Of a DNA stretch of 64,000 nt, positions 54,547 to 63,679 are shown piece by piece. The first letter of the stretch is position 1. Every line of letters starts with the position of its first letter. The DNA is from Pseudomonadota bacterium (lineage in GTDB: Bacteria > Pseudomonadota > Gammaproteobacteria > Burkholderiales > Gallionellaceae). The stretch lies in contig JAJYLY010000006.1 in assembly GCA_021787435.1 (NCBI GenBank), positions 1 to 64,000 of the forward strand, given 5' to 3'. A program made the translations under genes and the position numbers. Under the pieces are notes generated by a model, which made no database searches, was not told the origin of the DNA, and saw only the letters and a program-made list of their open reading frames with translations.

Positions 54547-55134
54547 ATGAAATCTTTTGCAAAATGGCTCATGCACCTGATTCTTGGCGATTATTCGGCC
54601 TACTATATCTATGCCCGTTCATGCGATACAGGCGAGCCGTCCTGCGCTGTTGCCGGCTTTCCATTCAGATTCGAAGAGATTGACGAGTCTGCAATCAGCC
54701 GCAGCCTGGATGTCTTGATAAGGGAGCAGGCTTATTATGCCGGTTCCGGTTCGCATGTATATGCATGCCTTGAAGGCGACCGTATCGTGGCGCTATGCTC
54801 TTACTGGTTTGGCGAGCGTTACCTGAAACGCAACTTCTGGCCGCTTGCCGACAATGAAGCAAAGCTGGTTCAGATTATTTCCCTGCCCGAATTCCGCGGC
54901 CGCGGTATTGCAACTTCGCTGATAAATGCTTCGCTGCAGGATATGGCCGGGAAAGGATACGGCAAAGCTTATGCACGGATATGGCATTCAAATATCCCTT
55001 CGATCCGGGCTTTCGAGCGCGCAGGGTGGCGGCGGATTGCGCTTGTAATGGAGATCAATCCGTTTCGGCAAAGGCGGCCCATCCGGATGCGTTTCAAGCG
55101 CGTTCCACGGAAACCGGAAGATTATTCCATTTGA
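54547..55134 (+). CDS. GNAT-family N-acetyltransferase
   Basis: About 195 aa. The acetyl-CoA binding loop LPEFRGRGIATSLINASLQ and the following AYARIWHSNIPSIRAFERAGWR are classical GNAT motifs. The start at 54547 (MKSFAKWLMHL) leaves an 11-bp gap after the upstream gene, so they are probably one operon. The acceptor is unknown; the context suggests sugar or amino acid modification in polysaccharide synthesis. Confidence 0.75.
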   Translation: MKSFAKWLMHLILGDYSAYYIYARSCDTGEPSCAVAGFPFRFEEIDESAISRSLDVLIREQAYYAGSGSHVYACLEGDRIVALCSYWFGERYLKRNFWPLADNEAKLVQIISLPEFRGRGIATSLINASLQDMAGKGYGKAYARIWHSNIPSIRAFERAGWRRIALVMEINPFRQRRPIRMRFKRVPRKPEDYSI

Positions 55135-55261
55135 TCTTCCTTGCCTGCCTGTTCTCTGTTAATCAGCGTGCAAAACTGATTAGGAAGCCGGGTACTGAGG
55201 AAACTCAAAATCTGTCTGAGTTTGAAGCCTTGTCCGATACACGTGACGCAAGGCTCCTGAA

Positions 55262-55330
55262 GAGGGCTTCCAAAACCGCTCGTGCTGATGTATAGAAGCA
55301 TGGACGGTTTTTTATAGTTTCAACTGCGCT
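55262..55330. repeat. Dispersed repeat, copy 2
   Basis: Nearly identical to 16622-16690, including GTGCTGATGTATAGAAGC and GGACGGTTTTTTATAGT. It directly abuts the 3' end of the first acyltransferase-3 remnant. Confidence 0.7.
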
Positions 55331-55337
55331 TTTTTGC

Positions 55338-55602
55338 GGTCAGGCGACCAGCCTGTGCGTCAGTCTGCTGCGTCCGAGCAGCCAGGCTGTCGATACGGAC
55401 AGGAAGAGCACAGCGAAAAAATAGCCGCCCCATGACAGGCTCCCGGTCTTGAAGCTTTGCCGCAGCATGTCGACGAAGGCGAAGTGGATGGCGTAGATAC
55501 CCAGTGTCAGGCGCCCCAGACTGCTCAGGATACCGAGGCGCAGAGCGGGATGATTCGAGAGGGCTGCGATCGTCGCTCTCATCCCGGTGAAATAAGTGCC
55601 TG
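55338..55602 (-). pseudogene. Acyltransferase-3 remnant, copy 1 (C-terminal part only)
   Basis: The open frame encodes the last about 88 residues of an acyltransferase-3 protein (GRLTLGIYAIHFAFVDMLRQ, then FAVLFLSVSTAWLLGRSRL). The N-terminal 250 or more residues are missing. Homology to copy 2 stops abruptly near 55602. It is probably not functional. Confidence 0.7.
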
Positions 55603-55660
55603 CCACAGTTCATTGATGATGCTAAAGCCGCAGTATCTACGTTGCCAATATTTGATATTT

Positions 55661-55677
55661 ATAACCTTTAAGGTTAT
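55661..55677. promoter_or_regulatory. MqsA-type operator upstream of mqsR
   Basis: ATAACCTTTAAGGTTAT contains AACCT-TTA-AGGTT, which fits the known MqsA operator pattern AACCT-N3-AGGTT. It ends 8 bp before the mqsR ATG. The antitoxin is therefore likely to repress this site. Confidence 0.75.
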
Positions 55678-55685
55678 ATTTGCGC

Positions 55686-55983
55686 ATGGAGAAAAAGAAA
55701 GCACATTACTCGCTATCAGAAATACAACGTGTTGTTGAGGCAAGAGGCGTTCATGCGTTTACTGCTACCGCGCTGACAGGAGCTGCCGCTTTAGGTCTTT
55801 CCAATGCACAGGCAGTTGCTGTGGTCTTGGAGCTTAAACAGAAAAATTTGTACAAGAGTATGACTACGCATCACGATTTGGCAGGATGTCTACCACGCAA
55901 CGCTGCAAACAGGTTTAGTGGCTTACATCAAGGTTACTTTACGTGAAAACGGAACGGTCGTGATCCAGTTCAAGGAGAAATAA
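55686..55983 (+). pseudogene. mqsR: MqsR toxin, frameshifted
   Basis: The first 63 codons match MqsR (HYSLSEIQRVVEARG, LYKSMTTHHD). After the codons for HHD near 55872-55878 the frame must shift by one base to give WQDVYHATLQTGLVAYIKVT and end FKEK with TAA at 55981-55983. Removing one T (or adding two bases) restores a protein of 98 aa, the length of E. coli MqsR. So the toxin is inactivated, or a sequencing error is present. Confidence 0.75.
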
Positions 55984-55984
55984 A

Positions 55985-56383
55985 ATGAAACACCTGTGCC
56001 TGAATTGTGAACAAGGTGAGATGGTTCGCAGCCAGAAAGATAGTGTGATCGAGTATCGCGGTCATCGTGTAACCGTCCATGCGCTGGATGGGTGGCATTG
56101 CCCTGTGTGCGGGGAAGTAGAGTTTGCTGATGACGAAGGTGCCCGTTATGTAGAAGAATTGGAGAAGTTGCGATTAAGCGTTGATGCAGAAGAAGCGGCT
56201 GAGCTTGCGCGTATTCGCAGGAAACTCAAACTTTCGCAACGTCGCGCAGCAGAAATTGCGGGGGGTGGCGTTAATGCTTTTTCGCGATATGAAAATGGTA
56301 AGGCGAAGCCTGTGGCGGCGGTTGTGAATCTGTTTCGGCTGTTGGATAAGCATCCGGAACTGATTGACGAGATTTCTGCATAG
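55985..56383 (+). CDS. mqsA: MqsA antitoxin
   Basis: 132 aa. The N-terminal zinc domain has CLNC and CPVC, and the C-terminal half has a Cro-type helix-turn-helix (LKLSQRRAAEIAGGGVNAFS, then YENGKAKP). It is complete, starts one base after the mqsR TAA (TAAAATG) and follows GGAGAAATAAA. It would bind the operator at 55661 and repress mqsRA. With the toxin broken, it may now act only as a regulator. Confidence 0.85.
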   Translation: MKHLCLNCEQGEMVRSQKDSVIEYRGHRVTVHALDGWHCPVCGEVEFADDEGARYVEELEKLRLSVDAEEAAELARIRRKLKLSQRRAAEIAGGGVNAFSRYENGKAKPVAAVVNLFRLLDKHPELIDEISA

Positions 56384-56577
56384 TGATTGATACGATGCAG
56401 GGACACCGTGTCGCAGCGCTCGTTAAGCGCTGTCTGATGGGTGCGCATCAGGGTTTCTTAAAAATGCAGTTAACCACCCGCATCAGTTAAATTTGCAGCA
56501 TGAATGGGGTCTACCTTGATCATTTAGCAACGGAACTTTGATGCATGCGATACCCCGCGCAAGGCTTCCGAACAGTC

Positions 56578-56925
56578 AGGCGACCAGCCTGCGCGTCAGT
56601 CTGCTGCGTCCGAGCAGCCAGGCAGTCGATACGGACAGGAAGAGCACAGCGAAAAAAACAGTTCCCATGGCAAACCTTTGAAGCTTTGCCGCAGCATGTC
56701 GACAAAGGCGAAGTGGATGGCGTAGATGCCCAGTGTCAGTCGCCCCAGCCCGCCGAAAATTCCCAGCCTGAGAAACGGGTGGTTGGAGAGGGCGACTATC
56801 GCGGCGCCCATCCCCGTGAAATAGGTGCCCACGACGTAATCCTGAAAGGGTGTTGCGCCGTAGCGGCTGACAAGAAAATGGATCTCTGCGAACTGGAGCG
56901 CGTAGCACGCCGCAAGCAGCATCAT
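56578..56925 (-). pseudogene. Acyltransferase-3 remnant, copy 2 (frameshifted)
   Basis: The same gene end as 55338-55602, longer by about 30 codons towards the N-terminus (LLAACYALQFAEIHFL, then QDYVVGTYFTGMGAAIVALS). A one-base change in an A run near 56660 throws the last 30 residues (FFAVLFLSVSTAWLLGRSRL) out of frame. The N-terminal two thirds are missing. It flanks the mqsRA module on the side opposite copy 1. Confidence 0.7.
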
Positions 56926-57221
56926 TCCCTTAGGTTGCTTTCTGATTCCTGTTTCACTTCAAACTGACGGGGGTCATCCGACCTCGTTGTGCAATTCGTG
57001 CAATAATCAGGTTTCGAGGCGGCAAGCAGCGCTATATAATTACAAAAAATGATCGCTTTATTGTTGACGACGCGGTATAGGCATTCAATGCAATTCCAAC
57101 ACGACTCTATCGAAATGAATGCACAGTCAATTCCTGCACATGCGGCAACCAGCCAGAATCGAACTCGGTGTGCCTGTCTCATTCCTGATTATTGTATATA
57201 TCGTTATTCGAGCATGCTGCC

Positions 57222-58673
57222 GTGAGCAAGGTAAGAAAATTCCTTTTTGCTTCCTTTGGCCAGAACTATATAGGGATCGTTCTTCAGTTACTGTCATCTG
57301 TCATCATTTCCCGCCTCCTGACACCACACGAAATCGGTATTTTTTCTGTCGCAATCGTTCTTATTGGCTTCGCTCACACATTCAGAGATTCGGGATCAAC
57401 AACATATATTATTCAAGAAAAGGATCTCACGCCAGATAAGATTCGCGCGGCCTTTGCTTTGACGCTCATTACTGCCTGGCTGTTGGCGCTCGCAATAGGT
57501 CTGGGAAGCGGCTATGCGGCAGAATTCTACCGGGAATCGGGGATCAGGTCGGTGATGCTGATACTCAGTTTAAATTTTATCCTTCTTCCATTCGGGTCTA
57601 TACCAATAGCCTATATGCACAGGCAGATGGACTCGCAACGTATTGCGCTGATCAACATCATTCCGAATGTCGTGTCGGTAGCTGCTTCAATCGGGCTGGC
57701 ATACGCAGGGTTCAGCTATCTTGCCATGGCATGGGGCTCGGTTTCTGGCACGGTGTGCACGATACTGATGGTTCAACTGTGGCGACCCAAAGACTTGCCG
57801 TTTCTACCGGGACTTAAGGAGATCAAGAAAGTGCTTTCTTTTGGGATGCTTTCAAATCTCATGATGATTCTGATTGATGTCAGCAGAGGCGCCCCTGATT
57901 TGATCATAGGGCGTCTGTCGGGTGTGACGATGTTAAGTTACTTCGGGCGTTCTATGGGTTTGATATCGATGTTCGAAAAGCTGGTAATGAGGGCTTTGTG
58001 GAGTGTGGCGCTGCCACATTTCTCATTGCAATCCAGGAATGAAAGTGGAATGAAGGACAGTTTTTTAAGTTCGGTGACGCTCGTCACTGCTGTTGCATGG
58101 CCATTTTTTATAAACCTTGGGCTCTTGGCACAACCTATCATTCTAGTTTTGTATGGTAATCAATGGGTCTCTTCTGTGTTGCCAATGCAGCTTTTATGTC
58201 TTGCCGCAATTTTAACTTCGCCTTTTTTGCTAGCAGGCCCAATGATGACAGCAATTGGGCAAATGAAACAGAATCTATATCAACTGTTAATACGGGTTCC
58301 AGTTTTGCTGACGCTGGTATTCTTTGCGGCACCACATGGCCTTAAAATGATCGCATCAGTTTTTATTATTTCCTCGTTAATAGATATGTCGGTTGGATAT
58401 TTGCAATGCAAGATAGTTTTAATGATTAATGCTAGAAGTATGGTAGAGGCGTTATATAAAAGCGCAGGGGTTGCACTAGTTTCGGCTGTGTTGCCCTTAG
58501 TTTTGTTTTTATTTGGGCGGGATAATCAACTATGGCTACAATTGCTCCTTGGGCTTGCAGGTGGTGTTATGGGGTGGTTCGCGGGTCTTTATTGGTTTAA
58601 ACACCCACTGCGAGGTGAAATAGATCAATCCTTTATGATGATCAAACAAACTCTTGTTACATTGAAACGATGA
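57222..58673 (+). CDS. Polysaccharide flippase (Wzx-like, MOP superfamily)
   Basis: About 483 aa with a GTG start (VSKVRKFLFASFGQNYIG). About twelve hydrophobic segments; FGQNYIGIVLQLLSSVIISR and LLTPHEIGIFSVAIVLIGF are typical of the Wzx/MVF-like polysaccharide flippases. It would move lipid-linked oligosaccharide units across the inner membrane. A longer frame begins at 57192. It opens the last group of glycan genes, with a lower G+C content in its 3' half. Confidence 0.82.
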   Translation: MSKVRKFLFASFGQNYIGIVLQLLSSVIISRLLTPHEIGIFSVAIVLIGFAHTFRDSGSTTYIIQEKDLTPDKIRAAFALTLITAWLLALAIGLGSGYAAEFYRESGIRSVMLILSLNFILLPFGSIPIAYMHRQMDSQRIALINIIPNVVSVAASIGLAYAGFSYLAMAWGSVSGTVCTILMVQLWRPKDLPFLPGLKEIKKVLSFGMLSNLMMILIDVSRGAPDLIIGRLSGVTMLSYFGRSMGLISMFEKLVMRALWSVALPHFSLQSRNESGMKDSFLSSVTLVTAVAWPFFINLGLLAQPIILVLYGNQWVSSVLPMQLLCLAAILTSPFLLAGPMMTAIGQMKQNLYQLLIRVPVLLTLVFFAAPHGLKMIASVFIISSLIDMSVGYLQCKIVLMINARSMVEALYKSAGVALVSAVLPLVLFLFGRDNQLWLQLLLGLAGGVMGWFAGLYWFKHPLRGEIDQSFMMIKQTLVTLKR

Positions 58674-58694
58674 AAATGTTTGGATAGTGTTGTA

Positions 58695-59354
58695 TTAAGC
58701 AAGTTGAGCTTGGATAGCAAATTGTATGTAGCGCATATCATCAAGTTTACCTCTCATCAGTAAATTGAGAGCACCGAATTTCCATGGAAATGGTTCTCCG
58801 CGAATACCTTCCAGTCGGAGTACTTTGAATCCGCATTGATCGAATAGTTCGCGTCCGGTTTTAAAGGTGAAAAAGCGTAGGTGAGTCCGGTCTAGAACAC
58901 CATGATCTTGGTAATGCCAGTCCATGTTGAGGAAAAGATCTTTAAAAACTACGTAATGCCTCATGTTGGGAAGAGATGCCACAACATGTCCTCCCGGTTT
59001 AAGTGTTTTTGAAAGTTTTGCTAGTGTTGCCCAAGGGTCTAAAAGATGTTCCAGCACATCGTTGAATATCAGACAGTCATAGTGATTCAATGGAATGTCG
59101 AGTTCGTCTGTTTCAATATTTCCCTCAATGACTTTATCCAGTCTGGTTCTGGCCTCGGATGCCGCAGATGAAATTAATTCGATTCCAGTTACAGTTGCAC
59201 CCAGATGTTGTTTGAGCAATGAACCAAAAAGTCCGGCGCTGCAGCCAATCTCCAGAATATTTTTTGCATTTCTCGGTACAAAATCTAACATTTCTTTACG
59301 TTCGTAAGAGAAATACTTTTTGGATTTTTCTGTGTAGCCATTTACTTGTTCCAT
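58695..59354 (-). CDS. Class I SAM-dependent methyltransferase
   Basis: 219 aa. Motif I ILEIGCSAGLFGSLLKQH and the acidic TGIELI, then LIFNDVLEHLLDPW and LKPGGHVVASLPNMRHY are of the Methyltransf_23 type common in polysaccharide clusters. The N-terminal YTEKSKKYFSYERKEMLDFV is typical. Probably methylates a sugar or lipid intermediate; the target is not readable. It diverges from the GT2 gene downstream. Confidence 0.8.
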   Translation of the reverse strand: MEQVNGYTEKSKKYFSYERKEMLDFVPRNAKNILEIGCSAGLFGSLLKQHLGATVTGIELISSAASEARTRLDKVIEGNIETDELDIPLNHYDCLIFNDVLEHLLDPWATLAKLSKTLKPGGHVVASLPNMRHYVVFKDLFLNMDWHYQDHGVLDRTHLRFFTFKTGRELFDQCGFKVLRLEGIRGEPFPWKFGALNLLMRGKLDDMRYIQFAIQAQLA

Positions 59355-59506
59355 ATGAAATTCCTCACAAGATGTGCAAAAGTTTTTTTAATCGTAATAT
59401 GTTATCAGAGTTAAGCAATCGCAGATTCAAGTTCAAAGTGCAACAAATTGGGGTTGTTTAATGAAACATTATGCCCTAATCTAGAAACATATATAAAAAC
59501 GTCAAT

Positions 59507-60565
59507 ATGATCATGTTTTCAGTGAAAAATCCAAAAGTTTTAGTTTCAATATTGAACTGGAATGGCGGTGATGACACGATTGGGTGTCTGATTTCTCTTT
59601 TTAAGTCTGATTACAAGTCATTCTCTGTGGTCGTCATAGATAATGCATCCACCGATCACTCACCTGAAAAGATTCAAGAATTTTTTCCGCAAGTTACGCT
59701 GATCCGGAATGCAGAAAACCTTGGATTCGCGAAAGCACAAAACCAAGGGATACAGCATGCCATTGAACAAGGCTTTGAGTATGTATGGATACTCAACAAT
59801 GACACCATAATAGATTCAAGGGCACTTGGTTTATTGGTTGAAGTTCTGGATTCGGATACATCAACTGGCGCAGTATCACCTATCCTTCTGGATGCTGAAG
59901 TTTCAAATACAAATCGCATTCAGTTTTGTGGAAGTTCCATTAATTGGAAATATCGTTATTTCGAGCAGCATAAGTCATTGGAGGTGGGGCTTAAGGCTCA
60001 GGCAGAAATCCCAGAAAACTTTTGTCTGTGGGGGACTGCATTATTAGTTCGTACATTCATTTTGAAGCAGGTCGGCGGATTCGACGACAAGCTCTTCGCA
60101 TATTTTGAAGATATGGATTTATCCATAAGAATCATTCGAGCGGGATTTTACAATCGTATAGCTGAGAGTGCGATTGTATTCCATGCGGGAGTCAATGACC
60201 CCAACAATCGACCGCCTCACTATGTTTATTTCAATACAAGAAACAGATATTTGTTTTGGATGAACCATCTTCCCTGGTATCAGCAGCTCAGTTATACCCG
60301 CCAGTATTTGGCAGGTGCAATTGTTCTGGCGTCATCCTGGCATGATATTGGAGACTGCCAAAGGGAGACTGCCACTTTGCTCGGGATTTGGGATGCCCTG
60401 CGTCGTCGCGGTGGGAAGTGGAACGATAATAGAAATTTGCCTAAGTGGGTGTCTACAGTATTACTCACACACCCCTATATTTTTGTGAATATTCTTAAAG
60501 GGAATGTTTTCTTGCTAGTTCGTCAAGCTCTTAGACGTTTTTATGCACCACTACGCAAAAGTTGA
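59507..60565 (+). CDS. Glycosyltransferase family 2
   Basis: 352 aa. KVLVSILNWNGGDDTIGCLI, VVVIDNASTDHS and YVWILNNDTIIDSRAL contain the donor-binding NWNG/D and DxD-like motifs of rhamnosyltransferase-type GT2. Then FDDKLFAYFEDMDLSIRI fits the ED motif. A second ATG at 59513 is a possible start. It adds a sugar, perhaps rhamnose, to the growing chain. The base composition is AT-rich relative to the core. Confidence 0.85.
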   Translation: MIMFSVKNPKVLVSILNWNGGDDTIGCLISLFKSDYKSFSVVVIDNASTDHSPEKIQEFFPQVTLIRNAENLGFAKAQNQGIQHAIEQGFEYVWILNNDTIIDSRALGLLVEVLDSDTSTGAVSPILLDAEVSNTNRIQFCGSSINWKYRYFEQHKSLEVGLKAQAEIPENFCLWGTALLVRTFILKQVGGFDDKLFAYFEDMDLSIRIIRAGFYNRIAESAIVFHAGVNDPNNRPPHYVYFNTRNRYLFWMNHLPWYQQLSYTRQYLAGAIVLASSWHDIGDCQRETATLLGIWDALRRRGGKWNDNRNLPKWVSTVLLTHPYIFVNILKGNVFLLVRQALRRFYAPLRKS

Positions 60566-60609
60566 TCGCTTCGGCAAGGGGCAATCATTTTTTCGAATAT
60601 CAATGCAGA

Positions 60610-61623
60610 TTATGTCGCATGCTGCGCAGCAGTGCTGAACATCTTTGCATGGCAAGCCGAACTCTCCTGCCAGGTAAATGATTTTATTTTTTCCAGCCCG
60701 TCCGAAACAAGCCGGTCGCGCGTGTTCCTTTCATGGTATAGCGCTTGCATCGCATCGAAGAGGGCGCCTTCGTCCCGGGGGTCGATCACGAGCGCAGCGT
60801 CTCCCGCCACCTCTGGACATGCACTCACGTTCGAGGTGATGACCGGGCAGCCGCAGGCCATGGCTTCCAGAATCGGCATGCCGAATCCCTCGTAGAGTGA
60901 CGGGAAAACGAAACCCAACGCTCGCCTGTAAAGCGATGCGAGTTCTTCGGTGCTCAACATGCCCTCGATCACCTCCACGCCTTCGATGCCCTTGTAGCGC
61001 GCGGCGTGCTGTTTTGGCAACTTGAGCAGCAGCCTCGTATCGCTACTTTTCCTCAGGCGACTGAAAGCCGCGACGATACGCGCCACGTTCTTGCGCGGCT
61101 CGTCGTTGGAAACATGCAGAAAATAGTTTCCGCGTTCTGCATTTGGATCCGGCGTGAAGGATGCGGTGTCCACCCCGTGATGGCAGACCGCAATCCTGTC
61201 GGCAGTGATTCCCGTCATCTGCACGGCTTCGGATTTGGTGTAGTTTGATACCGCGATGAGTGCCGCGACGCCGTCTTTCAGATCTTTCCATCTCGCCAGT
61301 TTTTCGCGCGAGTAGCGGCCCGACATCAGCATGCCTTTTATCGTCTTGAAATACTCCCATCCAGAAAGGGTGATGGGGGCGAAGCCGTGCACGGTGATCA
61401 CCAGCGGCGGGCCATTCATCATGAATTCGAGCGGCGGATTGCCTCCGCCCGAGCGTATGTCCCAGAGCACGTCTGCGGTTTTCGGCAGATCGTCCTTCGC
61501 GGAAAACGGGATCAGCTCGACATTATGCGCCGGAAAGTGCGACGTGACATTCGCAGCATAGACCCTGAAGCTTTGCGGTATGTCGGGAGCCTGGTAAATG
61601 CCTACGCGCAGTTTGTCATTCAT
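60610..61623 (-). CDS. Glycosyltransferase family 4 (GT-B)
   Basis: 337 aa. The C-terminal part has FPSLYEGFGMPILEAMACGC and the donor-binding EPRKNVARIVAAF. N-terminal half: VGIYQAPDIPQSFRVYAANV and VITVHGFAP. It is convergent with the preceding GT2 gene and overlaps the next by 8 bp, so three minus-strand glycosyltransferase genes are coupled. Confidence 0.87.
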   Translation of the reverse strand: MNDKLRVGIYQAPDIPQSFRVYAANVTSHFPAHNVELIPFSAKDDLPKTADVLWDIRSGGGNPPLEFMMNGPPLVITVHGFAPITLSGWEYFKTIKGMLMSGRYSREKLARWKDLKDGVAALIAVSNYTKSEAVQMTGITADRIAVCHHGVDTASFTPDPNAERGNYFLHVSNDEPRKNVARIVAAFSRLRKSSDTRLLLKLPKQHAARYKGIEGVEVIEGMLSTEELASLYRRALGFVFPSLYEGFGMPILEAMACGCPVITSNVSACPEVAGDAALVIDPRDEGALFDAMQALYHERNTRDRLVSDGLEKIKSFTWQESSACHAKMFSTAAQHAT

Positions 61624-62593
61624 GTTGTCTGCCTTTGATGCGCATGAAAATGGGAGTCCACAGGCTGAAAAGCCAGACCGGGTCCGCCAGTGTGAAGTTC
61701 ATGATGTGGCGCATCGGCAGGCCCATTCCGCGCTTAAGCCTGTACAATACGGTTGCGGAAAGCGTATTTCTCAGTTGACGAATTTGCTCCGTGCGCAGTG
61801 GTTCAAGTCCGGGTTCGTCAGGAAGCAGTCCGGGTATGAGCTTCCATTTCTGCATGTTCTGCGTCATCAGCTGGATAGACCTGACATCTCCCCATTCTCC
61901 GCCCTGGGAAATATTCACACCCTTTCCCATCATGAGTTCTATACCGGCACAGAAGCCGGTTTTGCGCGCGCGGCGCACTGCCTTTGCCCAGAACACATCA
62001 TCTTCGCCGAGGATGAGGTTTTCCGGAAAACGGATATCTGCGAGTGCGTTTTTCCGATAGACGACGGTGGAGGTCTTGACCATCTGATTGCGCATGATGG
62101 GGATCAGCGCATCGCCGACATATTCGAAAAGCCTTCTTTCGTCGTCGATGCAACGATGCTGCTCCAGGGAGAGACCCATCTGGGTAAACCGGTCCTTTTC
62201 CCAGTCTGTGCGCGTGTAACCCGCGAAATAGAAATCGCAGCCAGCGTCGAATATCCTGAGTGCATTGGCAAGATGGTCGGTCGTCCACTCGTCGTCCGAA
62301 TCTAAAAAGGCGACATGGGTCGTGCCTTCAGGCAGGTTGTCCAGTCCGGTATTTCTCGCATTGGCGGCGCCGCCATTCTTCTGCAGTATGATGCGGATGC
62401 ATTCTTTGTGATCAGGGAAGTGCTCGGCGACGATGGGGGCGGCGGGCAACGGGGAGCTGTCGTCCACGATCAGCACCATGGGTCTTTCCACGTCCTGCTG
62501 GGCGAGGATGGAACTGATAGCCCTCACGAGCGGTTCGGCCGATACCTGGTAGTAGGGAATGACCACGCAGATTGTTGGGCTGGCAGTACTCAT
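61616..62593 (-). CDS. Glycosyltransferase family 2
   Basis: 325 aa. CVVIPYYQVSAEPLVRAISS, LIVDDSSPLP and VAFLDSDDEWTTDHLANAL are the GT2 fold with the DSDD metal-binding motif. The last third has LILGEDDVFWAKAVR. It begins one base after the end of the upstream GT2 gene (62595) and overlaps the GT4 gene by 8 bp. Sugar not identifiable. Confidence 0.85.
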   Translation of the reverse strand: MSTASPTICVVIPYYQVSAEPLVRAISSILAQQDVERPMVLIVDDSSPLPAAPIVAEHFPDHKECIRIILQKNGGAANARNTGLDNLPEGTTHVAFLDSDDEWTTDHLANALRIFDAGCDFYFAGYTRTDWEKDRFTQMGLSLEQHRCIDDERRLFEYVGDALIPIMRNQMVKTSTVVYRKNALADIRFPENLILGEDDVFWAKAVRRARKTGFCAGIELMMGKGVNISQGGEWGDVRSIQLMTQNMQKWKLIPGLLPDEPGLEPLRTEQIRQLRNTLSATVLYRLKRGMGLPMRHIMNFTLADPVWLFSLWTPIFMRIKGRQHE

Positions 62594-62594
62594 G

Positions 62595-63524
62595 TCACCA
62601 GTTTGGCTTCCAGCCCATGAAGCCTGCCGCGATATACGCCAGGTACTTCAGTTGCAAAGGGTTATTTTTCCATGCCTTCAGTAACGATTTGGACGCCGTG
62701 CCCATGTTCCCCGTCTGCATGTGGTGCAGACCATATCCGGCATGGTGGGCCGCGAGCGCTCTGAGGAAAATATCCTTAGGGGTACATCTTCCATCCTGGC
62801 TGCAATAACCCCATTTCTTCACTGTTTCTTCGAGCAGCACCGTCCTGTAGTCTATGTCTCTGACCACGAGGTTTCCCTGTTGGGGGTGCTGCCTGTAAAG
62901 CGTGGTGGGACGTCTCAGATCGATGAATTGAAATTCACGGGAGATGCGTATCCATAGTTCCCAGTCCTCGCTGTAGGGCAGCGCCTCGTCAAACATGCCG
63001 CATTTTTCGAACACCTCCCTGCGGAACATCGCGGAGCTCGTGAGCATCCAGCAGTCGAGCAGGAACTGGTGGTATATCCATCCTGTGAATTCAGGGTCTG
63101 TGTCGTCGGGTATGGATGTCCGTTCAAAGCTCTCGGGCGGGGGGAAGCTGCCGCTCTCGTTCCTGTGCCATCGTATGAATTCGCTATAGACAATTCCTGC
63201 CTCCGGATGCCTTTCGAATTCCTCGATCTGCCTTGCAAGTTTTTCCGGATACCAGTAGTCGTCGTGATCCATCAGGCAGATGAATTCGCCTTTTGCCTCG
63301 CGTATGCCGCGGTTGCGAGCCGCACACACCCTCGCATTGGTCTGCCTGATGAGGCGCACGGGCTCGCCATAGCTCTCCACGATCTCACATGTCCTGTCTG
63401 TCGAGCCGTCGTCCACCACGATGAGCTCGATGTCGCTGAAAGTCTGGTTCAGGATGCTGTCTATCGTTTCCGCGATGTAGGCCTCGCAGTTGTAGCTCGG
63501 GATGATGACTGTGACTTTCGGCAT
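62595..63524 (-). CDS. Glycosyltransferase family 2
   Basis: 309 aa. VTVIIPSYNCEAYIAETIDS, LIVVDDGSTDRTCEIVESYG and ICLMDHDDYWYPEKLARQIE are the GT2 signatures, the DHDD being the metal site. LPYSEDWELWIRIS carries the ED motif. It is probably part of a minus-strand operon of three glycosyltransferases that may start near 63525-63679. Confidence 0.87.
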   Translation of the reverse strand: MPKVTVIIPSYNCEAYIAETIDSILNQTFSDIELIVVDDGSTDRTCEIVESYGEPVRLIRQTNARVCAARNRGIREAKGEFICLMDHDDYWYPEKLARQIEEFERHPEAGIVYSEFIRWHRNESGSFPPPESFERTSIPDDTDPEFTGWIYHQFLLDCWMLTSSAMFRREVFEKCGMFDEALPYSEDWELWIRISREFQFIDLRRPTTLYRQHPQQGNLVVRDIDYRTVLLEETVKKWGYCSQDGRCTPKDIFLRALAAHHAGYGLHHMQTGNMGTASKSLLKAWKNNPLQLKYLAYIAAGFMGWKPNW

Positions 63525-63679
63525 GCGCGTATTATCGTTTTAATGATTGCGTCGTGGGTACCCTGTTGATCATTATATAGCCTGTCAGCAAATAGTTTTC
63601 ATTCGTGCTTCTATAGCGCCTCCTGAGGTATCGAGGGACATCAGCAAGAACGGAAACTATCCCCGTTCACCGCGGCGCA
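63525..63679. other. Short gap between glycosyltransferase genes
   Basis: 155 bp between two minus-strand genes; nothing recognised on either strand. The downstream operon's promoter may lie here. Confidence 0.3.
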
